From the NCBI GenBank assembly GCA_020809705.1, contig CP085831.1, positions 4,960,001 to 5,024,000 on the forward strand: a DNA stretch of 64,000 bases, written 5' to 3'. Origin of the DNA: Calonectria ilicicola. Its lineage: Eukaryota > Ascomycota > Sordariomycetes > Hypocreales > Nectriaceae. Of the stretch, positions 34,325-45,236 are shown piece by piece. How positions within the stretch are numbered: position 1 is the stretch's first letter; each line of letters opens with the position of its first letter. The notes below the pieces were generated by a model, which saw only the letters and a program-made list of their open reading frames with translations, was not told the DNA's origin and searched no databases. Made by a program: the position numbers and the translations under genes.

Positions 34325-37300
34325 TTAAATTTGATGACAATAGAATTGCATAGTAGAATAAGGGTTTGACATGGTTTCGTAACGCCGACAGACTAGACCC
34401 TCATTACAAACACCCTTCAGTTTATCAATGGTATCCAGTCTTCCCTTGACTCGGCCACCAAGCTTGGCAATATCGGCGTCTTCCATGCCACGTCGCAAGT
34501 TGGCAGCCTTGGAGATAGTAGCGACGTCTGCAATAGCTAGAGGAGCGAGAATGAGGTCAAACATGGCTAATGGCGCGTTTTTGGGATCTTTGACAATGGT
34601 GTAAATATCCACAGCTGAATTGCCAGCGCCACCCAGAAGTGCTGTGACAGCGCTAATATCGGCCAGTTCACCAACACTCCCGACAACTTCACCGATAACA
34701 GGGATGATTAGGAAGATGGCGCTGAGGAACGCCAAGATGAACGCCTTGCGTTCTTCCTCAGTGATTTTGTCTGCGATCTGCACCACCGTGCCCATGTTTT
34801 CAGTTGCAGAAGCGAGCATTAGAATAGGTAGCGAGAGAGAATCTACTAGCTCCATATCATCGCCAATGTAACCGGCAATCTGCAATTCGGTTAAAACACG
34901 ACCAATCTGATCTAGAAGGCCCTTTATCTTGTTCAAGCCCTTGCTGACAACATCCTTTGGATTGGCAACATCAGAGGAAGAGTAGCCATTGATGATTGGT
35001 ACATTGTAGTACATCCCAGTTGTCCAACAATCGTCACCAGGTTTTGCGGACGGGGGACAGCCGTTCATAAAGTCATAGTTGCTCATCTTCGTCTTAGACT
35101 TGGGGATACTAGTGTTCAACTCCGAGTCAGCAAAGAATCCTGACGAATTCTTCCAGGTTCAATAAACAGTCTGCTCGTACGGGTTATTGGGGCCGTACCC
35201 TCGTTTGCTGTAGTTTGGAGAGCAAGGCTCTGACACGTTGACAGTTTTGACGATGAGCTCCTGGCTGGGACTGACATTGTCGCGCTTATCACTGCAACCA
35301 ATCACGCTGCACTCGTGAGAGCACTTTCCTTTGAAACAATAGTCACAATAGGTGTCCGACTTCTTGTCGTTATTGCATAAGTCGCAACAAATAGACGTTT
35401 CCGCAACAATGCAGCTGGCATAACTGTTACCATGGCCGTTGATAAATCCAAGCAGGGATTGGTCTGCACTGCCACTGACAGCTTTAGCATAGACGCCAAA
35501 CTTTTTATCATATCCGTCATTCATTAAGCTGGTATAGTTGGTCATTGTCTCCGATAGCAATGCCTGCAGAGCTTGCACTGTATACTGAGCAACACAGTGT
35601 TGGGGGATGCTGTCAGCATTGGAGTCGAGCTCTTCAAAAGTACTGTAGGTGGCATCGCAGTCAGCCAGTGACGAATCAGGTAATTCGTCATCACCACTAG
35701 GATCCAAGTCATCGTCGGTGAATTGCTGCAAGTCGACAGCCCAGTCAACAGTTCCAGCAAAGTTCAGACCTTGATAATGCGAGGTCCTTGACTTCTTGGT
35801 GCTATCCGACATGTAGGCGACCCAGTTGTTGCCGTAGAAGAGCATATCTGAGTCGCTGGACTTGTCGTAAGTATATTTTAAGCCGGAATCGGAATCGTTA
35901 AGGCTCATGATATCCTCAATCTCGGCGTTGGAGATGTATCCTGGTGTGACTGTGCAATTTCCAGGTGTGGCGCCGGAGAGAGGACCAACAATATGACACG
36001 AACCGTCATTTAATGACTTTTCACAAGCCGCCCGGCTCGTCAGTCCAAAAGATCGCCCATAGCTTGAGACCCCGACGTTGATTTTGTTGGCTGGGACACC
36101 AGCTTTGGTGACTGCAACTAATTAATTTTTGATCCTCTAGAATGAATGGATATTATCAAAACTCACTCATGGCAAGAGCATAATTAGTTTCGGTTATGTT
36201 TACTAACCACCGTCATCAGTTTTGCTTCTAGAATCGGTAGGTGAATAGATGAGACAAACCATGGCTCCTAAGGCAATTGCCAGCAGCGCAACCTTCCTAG
36301 GCCCACTAGCGTTTAAAATCCCACTGCCCTGAACTATCTGTTAGCCTCAGAATTTTATGCTGATGTGTTGTATAGTTACCGTGAAGATCATAGGTCATGT
36401 ACACTATGTAGTCAACCTCTTTAGCCATGTCGGCGATAGGAAACGACTGCAGATACCAATATGAGGCGGGGGTAGCGATAGATATGGACTTTGAAGTACC
36501 AAGGGCCTTTCGAAGCTTTTGAAGAAATGTTAGGTAGTTGGGGCCGTCAGTCTTCAAGCCTGGTGGGATGCCAGGAATATCAGGTGCCTAGAACAGAATT
36601 CAGTCAGTGTTTTCCTGCGCGAAAGATGTTTTATCCTTACACCAGGGTACTCCCAGTCAATATCCACTCCATCCCAGCCCTTTTTGAGGTAAGAGACGAT
36701 GTTGCTCACTAGCTTGTCAACATTTTTGGGATTCATGGCCGTTCGGAGCGACTCGTAAGTCTTTGGATCAGTCGAGTACCCCCATCCCCCAAAGGAGAGA
36801 ATTTTCTTGTTAGGGAGCGACAAAAAGTCAACCAGCTGCTTGCAAGTGTCATTCACGACGACATTATAACTACTGTCAAGAGTAGCAAACGCCCAGTGAG
36901 CATGCCTATAGGTGGTGCCACCAAGGTTGATTGCTCGATAGTTTAGGCAAGGACGATCCCAGTTCCAAGTTTCATAGTAGGCGATGCTCATGAAACTCTT
37001 AGGCTTATTGGAACTAAGATTGTTAGCCCATCCAATACACCCGCGGAAGCTTTGGGAACTCACTTGTTTTTGATACTCGTGCCACAGTTTGACACGCAGC
37101 CATTTTTGTTCGGAGGAGCCGTCCCTGGATTATTAGTTGCACTTTTTTCAGCGGTGCAGTATTCGGGCGTGATGCCACATTGACCCCAAATATCACAGCA
37201 AGAGTTCAACGGGCATGGATTAAGGTCTGCTAGATTTTGTCCCTTTTTAGGAGCAGTAGTGCCCGGTTTGAGAGGACCGCATACAGCGTTAGCTGTGGGA

Positions 37301-38583
37301 GCTGGAAGGGGAGGGGTGCCTGAACTCAGACAGATGTTGAGACCAGCAGAGAGGCTCTTGCAGCCACTCCAACCCCATGTAGTTTTGTCGTTGAAGCTTT
37401 CAAGCTTTGCCGCCGTAATTCCATGTAGTTTGGCAATTGAGACGCAATTATCCTCGGCCTTTACGTTGTATTGAGCACAGCTGCCGTCTTTTCCTGGTTT
37501 TGGAGTGATATTAGGAAGAGTGCCCGCTGAACAGCAAACCCGTTGGCCAGCTTCCAAGGTAGAACAGAGTTTTTTTCTTGAGTTGTACTTAGAGAAATTT
37601 GACGCTGTGATGCCACACTTTGACGCCAGCGAGCCACAGGAATCCCCAGAAATGGCATTGATGGTTTTGCAATTACCGCGAGCCTCGTGCATGTGTCGGT
37701 GCCGATTTTCTTGCTAGAGTAAGTGGGAAGAAATGGTAGACCTGCTACCTAAAGTAGCCTGGGCGACGAGAATCAAGGGGGCTTCAAAGACGTTGACGCC
37801 AGAGAGCTTGCTTTTTGAATCTCCATTGCCGAAGCAAGTTCCGTTGCTCCAGGACTGAATTGCCTTTTGAACTGCAGATAAATTTGCCGTGGTATCTATT
37901 GCAACACCGAAAGTATAATCGGCGTTTCTGTATTTGCCACAGAGTTCCATAATAGCACTCGATGGTGAAGATCCGCGAAACTTGTTCTCGATCTGTGCGA
38001 GAACGGAAGGAATTGTGCGGCCATTATCGATACCGTTTCCGCTGTAAACAGCGGCTATGGCTCCCTGATAATGGCCCACGAGGAATTTGGTTGTACAATG
38101 TGTCGGCGATGACATGTAGTCTTGTAAATACTGAATGGCGACCTGCAGGCTGTTTGCGCTAGCAATTCCCTGTCCAGAACTCGCAGACAAGTCAAGATTC
38201 ACTTTGGAACTGCTTGCAGTGACACACGTAGTATCCGTGAAATCATACTTGATTGTTCGCTTGTGAGTTGCAGGTTGGGTTGGGGAGAGTAGGCCGTTTC
38301 CGGTGTCGCTGGCATTCCCTGACGTGCAAGTTCTAAGCTTGACTGTCGTGTTTGGGTCCTCTAGAGGGTTAAAGACGGCAAAGTCTAAAAGAATGGGCTC
38401 GGTGCAGACCCCCAGCCGTTGGAGAGAAGAGTAAACTGTCCAGTTCTGAGGGCTGCTTTCACATGCTGCTGGGCAAGGATTGAGAACAGAGTAAAAGGGG
38501 TCTGATGAATCAACAGCCGCGGCAGAAACATGAATATTTCGCGCCAGCAAAACCCATAATAGGGTCTGCATCAATCGAAACAT
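34325..38583 (-). pseudogene. killer-toxin-type LysM/GH18 chitinase (subgroup C) with in-frame stops
   Basis: Seven exons (38583-37749, 37709-37064, 37013-36641, 36587-36380, 36328-36260, 36202-36167, 36111-34325) sum to 1318 codons in one frame. Order of parts: signal peptide, N-terminal module, two LysM-like segments, a hevein-type chitin-binding segment (CCDIWGQCG), the GH18 domain with DGVDIDWEYPG, and a long C-terminal region with hydrophobic helices as in the killer-toxin alpha-subunit-like family. Three codons in this frame are stops: TAG at 36308-36306, TAG at 36299-36297 and TGA at 35161-35159. No intron can remove them. Each is one C:G-to-T:A step from a family-typical residue. All splice sites and the GH18 catalytic Glu are intact, so the loss is recent. 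The 39-base first intron is short. A secreted-protein gene stands head-to-head with it. Confidence 0.85.
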
Positions 38584-39537
38584 GATCGGAAATGATATCC
38601 AATGGAAAAAAGAACGAGGGGGGATGAAAACGAGTGAACAATGATGGTCAAGTAAATCATCCCAATTCCAAAGTCGTTGATCATCATTTAAGTCTTTCAC
38701 TCTGCAACTAGAGATAAGGGAATGACCATTGGTATGCTAGGGCACTTGCACTCAATTCCATCTCTCCGAACCCCCTGCCACCACCGCCGTTTCCTTTCTT
38801 GAACGAGCAGTGTAACCAACAGTCAAAATATCATAACCAACAACTCGAATTGAAACATTGGTCCATCAGCTGAGAAGGCCTTTGCGATTCCAGGCTCACT
38901 AGCTGGTTCGGCAAATTTAATGATACTTAAGCGTAATGGCCCCAATTATCATTGAATCCACTCTCGGCTCTCGGCATGGCTGAGCGCCTAATCGTTCTAT
39001 TTCTGCAGGTCCCGCACTTTAAAGAGTGCATAGAAGGATGAAAAGCGAATTGGAACTTGCTTTATTCTCACTAGTGCGATTCACTTTGAGGGTGATGGCC
39101 TTAGCCCACCAACAGTTTTTACACGTTGGTGGCGCTGGACACAAAGAGCTCGGGGCAAGCTTTTAGTTCCAACATGGCGCAGGCACCCGCCCCCATTCCC
39201 CCTGATCATTTATTCTCAGCTGATTTGAACAATGAATACCCAACCAACAATCTTCCCGTTCAGGTAAAAGGTCAGTGCTTCAGGATGAAGCTTTCATGAT
39301 GAAAAAAAGGGCTCGTCCAGCATTAAGGCAAGTAAGGGACGCTATTACCTGGCAGTTGGTTCAAATACTGTCCAGGTTTAAGCAGCGTCTCTCATAAGAC
39401 CCTTGCATGATTGCTTGCATCTTCTTCGGTTTTGGGCTCAGTCTCGCTTGCTTCCTTGCACACGCATTTTTTCTTACTTTACCCCTCTGAACTACAACTC
39501 AAACGATACTGCATTTCAATCTCTCGAAGAATTCACG
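38584..39537. promoter_or_regulatory. divergent promoter between chitinase and secreted-protein genes
   Basis: About 0.95 kb between two divergently transcribed genes that both begin with signal peptides. No open frame is supported. The arrangement suggests common regulation, although I found no obvious operator. Confidence 0.45.
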
Positions 39538-40737
39538 ATGAAGTGTGCTTCGGTATTTTCTGGCCTGTACTTGCTGATCCCTTTAGTACAAATGGTCATT
39601 GCCTATGGTGATCGTGGTATTGCTGAGAGGTATGTGATGTGGTTCTCGGTATGACAATTCGGTATTGACCATTCCCTCCCAGGATGCTTTATTGGACTGC
39701 ATATTTGTGCCAAGAGCAAATAAAGCACATCCAACCAGATTATGAGTACACAGTCGCGCCAGGTTGTGCAAGCACCACCGGTGGCCGTCGTTGCTACCTA
39801 GACGAGCTTTTGATGTAGTAAGTCGGCATATCCGCGTTAAATGTGCGCACGAAGTTATTGTCCATCTAACTTTGGAGCCAAGTATCTGGGCTGAAAGAAA
39901 AGATACTGGCGATCTCAAAAGCCTACTGGAATGGAGATTTCGACGGGCATCGAGGAAGCGGGTGGTAGATCTTTCAACCAGCTCCAAGGCGCAATTAACA
40001 ATGCCCGTTTCGACACAGGTTTTCCAGTTGACGGAAATGTTGACGCAAAGGTCCTTTATACTGGAAGCAAAAACTATTACGATGCGCTCTCCAACATGGG
40101 CCGTCCTATTGAAGCCTTCAGCCAAGCAGTCACCAATGCCAAAAAAGCCGATCCCAATTTCAAGAGAACCAATGCAATGATGAACCTATGGACGATGGCA
40201 CAAGACAGCGCAAACTATGTTTTTGCTCTTCGGCGTAAGGATGTCGACGTTTATCGACTCCCATTTCTTAGCAAGTACCTGAACACTCCAGAAGGCACCT
40301 CGGGAGTTATCGAATTTCTGGAGACCAACATTGACACGGCAAAGAAGGTTGGGGACCGGATGAAAAGTTCTGAGGCAATCCCAGCTATTGACTTTGATGC
40401 CACGATTCGGCAATACAAGAATACTGTTCCGGACCTGGAAAATGTTCTACGAAAAGCGAACCAGGCATTCATGGCTGTGAAGAAGAACCCCGGCGGCGAA
40501 TTGATTAACAAGAATCACATTGACGCCCTGAAAGCTGCACTTTCTGCCGTAACTGGATGTAAGTGCCGACGCACGATACCTCGTGAATTCAAGAGGAAGC
40601 GAGAGTTCACAGCGGGCACTGCCCACAATGAGGGACTCTGGAACACTGGTGGAGCTGTGCATTGGGGCGGGCCTAAGGCGGCTCGGTCTCGGGAAATGAG
40701 GGCTCAGCGGCTGGCTAGCATCGGGGTATCAGAATAA
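39538..40737 (+). pseudogene. secreted protein divergent from the chitinase, probably frameshifted
   Basis: Exon 1 (39538-39629) encodes a signal peptide (MKCASVFSGLYLLIPLVQM and on). Exon 2 (39683-39817) and exon 3 (from 39878) follow with canonical 53- and 60-base introns. Exon 3 opens in one frame (LKEKILAISKAYWNGDF) and must change frame at about 39958-39966 to reach the long downstream frame, which runs to 40737. No intron fits there, and the summed exons have one base too many. Downstream, the protein has a helical middle and a basic, Cys-containing tail (CKCRRT). I recognise no known domain. Its head-to-head position with a killer-toxin-type chitinase suggests a partner role, which is inference. 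If the frameshift is an assembly error, the intact protein would be about 361 residues. Confidence 0.55.
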
Positions 40738-41475
40738 GATTTCGGGGTTTACTTTAGGAGCCGTAAGCAAGAGTTGTGAATGGAAGCGAATCTAGTTGAA
40801 CGACGAGCCGACGGTTGGACTACCTCGGCCGCCGAAATAACGATTGGTTGGTTTCTGCCGAGGCTCCATAGTCACTGTAAATAGAACATGCTTATGCGCT
40901 AAAGTACATTAGAGCCAACACAGTTTGCACTTTAACTCGGCTCACGACTAAGTGTCGTCATGCACTTCAGCTACGAGACCAGTCTAGAACTCCGAAGCCT
41001 CGCAGCATGGCACGGCTCAGTCCCGACGCCACCTCATCATTTTTCCCTGAATCAAATAAGAGTAAATCCATACCATCCTCTTACCATCTCAGAGGAAATT
41101 CTCATTCATGTAAACGCCGCGATCCAACAGCCAGCATCGCCCCGCCCATCCTTGTTCAATAACACACTAGTTCGGCAACCCGGCAGTCTGCAGCGCATGA
41201 GCATGAAACTAAGACAAATTCAGCCCTCTCAGCCTCTCGGCACCATCAACCAACAACGTTTCATCTCATGGCTTTCTCCACAATGCGCTCACTTTTATAA
41301 CGCTAGCTGATCTGAGCTCGCGCTTTTCTCGGTACCGAATTGCGGTATAGATATCTTCGTTGGGACAACCACTCATATCTTGAGTTTTTCTACCTCTTCC
41401 ATCAATTACATCTAAGCCTTTCCTTACTTCTATTTCATACCCTAACCAAAGATTCTTGTGCTAAAGGCCGAGTCA
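40738..41475. other. intergenic region
   Basis: No supported gene. A 116-codon frame at 40960-41310 has no motif and ends before the ankyrin gene. The region most likely holds the ankyrin-gene promoter and 5' untranslated sequence. Confidence 0.5.
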
Positions 41476-43161
41476 ATGGGCTGTCTCTCGCCCTATAGCG
41501 AAAGCGATGAGCTTTTTTCTGTCTCCTCCCAATTCACTAGCAGGGGTGCTCCAGATCGGCTCGACGAGTTATTGAGATCGGGAGCTGATCCGAACCACCG
41601 ACCAAAAGAATTCCATACACCACTGCGGGAAGTGAAGACAGGCTGGGCGTCTCAGGATCCACCACCGCAATTTGCACAGCAAGATGCAAAACATCACTTC
41701 CCTCTCTACTCTGCTCTTGGTATCCTCGACTATAGACCAGAGGGCAAGGAGGAACGACAGAAAATGGTTGCTTCCCTGCTTCAGCACGGGGCCGATCCAT
41801 TTGCACCATTTCCTCAGGCCTTCTACCGCCCTCCTCCCTGGGCTCATCCCCGAGCACCTTTTCCTGGTGAGGATCCCCCACGAAGGGGCGATCGTGACCT
41901 CGATAGTGACTACGATCCTGAAGAGTGGTGGGAGGGAGGAGTGCCGGAGAACCCAGAAGATGAGATGGAAGAAGAAAACCCCGTTGAATGGGGTATTCGG
42001 CACGTCCTCCATGCTAGCATCAAGGATGGCGGTCGCTCCAGGCTGTTTATGAATTATCCTAGGTTTCTCGAGTCTCTGGACGTCAACCATCGTGACCCAC
42101 AAGGCAGTACGCTGCTTCTGAGTGCTTGTCGGAGTTCTCTAGGAGCAGATGCCTACGGTGGGGCTGGTGACTCTGATCTTGTATGGAACACACACGGAGG
42201 AGGCTACATTAGCAACCCATTTCCGATCTGGGATCGAGATTCGGGCCCTAAAAATTCGGACCGCCCGGTAAAATACTCGGATTCAGAGACCGAGACGCTT
42301 GTGGATGTTCTTCTTCGACTTGGCGCTGATCCTTTAGCAGTGGACAACGAGGGAAAAAGCTCGCTGCACCATCTCCTGGTTGAGACTTGCAACCAGTTAA
42401 CTCATGTACCGGTCGTTCGTCGCACATTACGCATCTTCGTTTCCAAATACGCGTCTTTAGTTAATCAGCCTGATCACCATGGGACATATCCACTGCACGC
42501 TGCTCTTCGTCGGAAACGACTTCATCCGTCTTTTGGCTTGAATGAAAGCACATTTGACCTTATGGGTTGCGTGCGTGAGATCATGAATGGAGGCGCTGAT
42601 CTGCGAGTAAAGGATGGAAAGGGAAATACTGCACTGCATTATTTGGCTGATGATGATTTGACGGGCATTTGGTTCAGCACTGACACCCGACAGCTGTTCT
42701 ACGAGCTACTGGGAAATGACGGATGCAGCGATGACATAAACTTACCAAATAAGGCTGGCAAGACTATTGCAGAATTGATTTTGGAGGACAATGGTCGTGT
42801 AGGGGAGAAAAAGGAAGCAGAATACGGACTCTTGCGGCACTCCAAAAAGCCTAGGGACTTGCGCGAGTGGGAAGAAGTAGATGCGGAAGTGTTTGGTAAG
42901 TTGGACGAAGTCGGGGTTGATTGGAAGGTCAAGACATCAGATGGGGGGACGCTGCTGCACCTAGTTGCAAGGTCTGGATTGGAATGGGAGAGATTAGTCT
43001 CGAGAAGTCGATTTTTGACACAAAAAGGCATTTCTATAATGACCAAGGATGCACAAGGGAGAACTGCGAGGGAGGTGGCCATTGCGACTCATTTGAACAA
43101 GAAACACTTTTATCGTGCCCTGGAAGAGATGGAGAAGGCGGAAGACGAGACTCTAAAATGA
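41476..43161 (+). CDS. ankyrin-repeat protein
   Basis: One exon of 561 residues from the first ATG. Ankyrin-type units are visible as LDELLRSGADPN, VASLLQHGADPF, LVDVLLRLGADPLAVDNEGKS, HHGTYPLHAALRR, IMNGGADLRVKDGKGNTALH and DGGTLLHLVARSG. They are spread through the chain rather than packed in one block. An acidic, Pro-rich segment separates the early units. There is no signal peptide or membrane span, so it is probably an intracellular interaction protein. I cannot name its partner. Fungal ankyrin proteins of this sort are poorly studied. Confidence 0.85.
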   Translation: MGCLSPYSESDELFSVSSQFTSRGAPDRLDELLRSGADPNHRPKEFHTPLREVKTGWASQDPPPQFAQQDAKHHFPLYSALGILDYRPEGKEERQKMVASLLQHGADPFAPFPQAFYRPPPWAHPRAPFPGEDPPRRGDRDLDSDYDPEEWWEGGVPENPEDEMEEENPVEWGIRHVLHASIKDGGRSRLFMNYPRFLESLDVNHRDPQGSTLLLSACRSSLGADAYGGAGDSDLVWNTHGGGYISNPFPIWDRDSGPKNSDRPVKYSDSETETLVDVLLRLGADPLAVDNEGKSSLHHLLVETCNQLTHVPVVRRTLRIFVSKYASLVNQPDHHGTYPLHAALRRKRLHPSFGLNESTFDLMGCVREIMNGGADLRVKDGKGNTALHYLADDDLTGIWFSTDTRQLFYELLGNDGCSDDINLPNKAGKTIAELILEDNGRVGEKKEAEYGLLRHSKKPRDLREWEEVDAEVFGKLDEVGVDWKVKTSDGGTLLHLVARSGLEWERLVSRSRFLTQKGISIMTKDAQGRTAREVAIATHLNKKHFYRALEEMEKAEDETLK

Positions 43162-43299
43162 GGCCTCACCTCTCACAAAGAGGTTTGTTCTTGTTAAAAA
43201 TACTATTTCCAAGGTTCAACATCCATCTTCCTAAACTTCTTTTGTGTTTTGATTCGAGTAGACAACTCTGGTATCCTTCGGCCTTGCTTCAGCGATTTG

Positions 43300-43840
43300 A
43301 TGACCATGCTAACATCAAAATCAACCACAAGCGTCGACCCCACAATACAGCCTGGTCAACCAGGTATTGAAGCTTTATTTATTAGTTTCCTCACCATATG
43401 GTTTCTGACGTCTCGCAGACTCCTTGAGTCCTCCCTATGAGCCCATTCTCGAGGCAAATAGACATTCTGCCAAGACGACTAAACTAGGAGCCAAGAGATG
43501 TTCCCGACAGCCGCGTTATGCAATATCCAGCTCAATTTGTAATGGGGCTTCATTAACATCTCACAGCGATGATCAAGCCCTAGCGAAAGCGGCATCGCGA
43601 AGAACACTTATTGTGATCTCAAAAGGCGACATTTGCGAACAGGATTCGTTGTATTATGGAACACAAGAAAACGCCGGGGCAAACAAGGAGACGGGGAAAG
43701 CATCTTTTTGCATACCCTTTTTTTTAGGGACCTGCTCGCCACCTGGATTGTTAATCTTCGAATGGGCTGCATTTAAGATGTTCAACAACACTTGCAAGGG
43801 CAGATTTATGAGCAATCGTGATACCTCCAAAATTCCTTGA
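43300..43840 (+). CDS. possible small two-exon gene, no known family
   Basis: Exons 43300-43363 and 43419-43840 give 161 residues in one frame. Support comes from the 55-base intron, which has a GTATTG donor, a TTCTGACG branch-like site and a CGCAG acceptor, and from the long second-exon frame. The protein is Ser/Lys-rich at first and ends with a hydrophobic, Cys-containing segment (GTCSPPGLLIFEWAAF). I recognise no domain. It begins 139 bases after the ankyrin gene stops, so it could instead be the 3' untranslated part of that transcript. Confidence 0.4.
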
Positions 43841-45236
43841 AAAGATATCATCACGCTTAGAGAGTGGCAATCTTTTAAATGAGAATGTGGTTAACATGAA
43901 AGCTTACTAGGAAGCTTTTTTCCCACTAGAAGAAAGGCCAACGAGACCTATTCGGGTCACTCTTGTGGAGGGGACTGTGGTTGTGCTGCAACATTTTTGG
44001 AAACAAGATGGTGATGGAATACTTTAGGTCCTATTTCTTGTGGTTTTTTCAGTGAGCCTCATACATAAAAGTCAAGGGACCTCTTTCACAGAGACCGTCG
44101 CTAAGTGATTAGTAGAGGCAAATGAGACGAACCCGAGTGAATAGGCTCAGATAGAAACAAAGGGTGCTGTGTTTGATGACTAGTAGTTATTTGTAGATAA
44201 CTAAATTAGCATTTCCTACATCATCGATATTTTTAGATTAATTAGACTCATATTTGTCAACTTGACCGATTGACCGAAGCTTTGTTCCAATGAAATACCT
44301 TTTGTCGTTGCTCCTGCAGTCTAGGGTAGGATATCCTGGTGCACATACCCTTTCTCGCTCTCGTTCAGCCGTGGATGCAACACGCAGCAGCCCACATGAT
44401 TGGTAGGCCAACTGATTAACTTGGCGCTTGGAAATAAAAACAAGGGTGATCCTGGGATATATTTTATTGATCCATTTCTAAAGATATTCGCAATTGTTAA
44501 GGATCCAATTATGCCACCGTAATGGGCAGCTGGAGTTGCCACTTGTTGGCGATTGTGCTTTTTGGGTAATGAAGCCGAGGTAGAAGAAATCGTTTCTCGC
44601 ATCCTCTTGGTTTACAAATTCCATAAATATTTGCTCTGATCCAAGCCCTGAGCCTACATCCTTGTGACGACCATTGGCCTTGGGGTTTCTGTGCGGGCCC
44701 TAAATTCTGGCCTGAATCATGTGCGCTGCACTCTGCTGCCACAGCGCAGGCCATGCTCTAAATAAATAATGGCTCTTTGATGCACTTGCCTTCCACATTT
44801 TCATCGTTGCTCCACATTCAAGGGTCGTTGGGCTGAGTGCGCTCGGCACTAAATTTACGGGGCACGGTCTAACGCTCGTCTCATACTGAAGGCCGTGACA
44901 CTAGTGCCAGGGACCAATTTCACTAGGCTGTTTTCCTGCCTATCATTGATATTTTATTTGGCCCAGAAACTTTGTTTGACGCCTTGACGCCCAGTCTAGT
45001 ACCGGCAGTTCGAGGTCTCCTTACAATGCAAGTGCCATGGAACCGCCGATGCGCGTTGGCATTGATGTTTCACACGGTGATGCCGACCTCTAGTTTCGTC
45101 TCCCCCAACACATAAGCTTCAGACTGCATTATTTATATTGCCGATCACCCGAAACGTCCCTGTAACATAAAGAAGGCCTGGTCTTGATTTCAGAGACTTG
45201 TAACAACTACGCGTAATCTCAAACACTCTCGCCACC
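43841..45236. other. intergenic region
   Basis: About 1.4 kb without a supported gene. Frames of about 80-95 codons near 44321-44754 lack motifs. The proximal part serves as promoter for the CFEM gene. Confidence 0.55.

Noticed and set aside
36270..36328. Extra mini-intron removing the two TAG codons in the chitinase
   Set aside because: The only GT...AG span that covers them is about 30 bases, too short to splice, and would delete conserved residues.
40960..41310. 116-codon frame upstream of the ankyrin gene
   Set aside because: Composition and position fit promoter or 5' untranslated sequence; no domain is seen.
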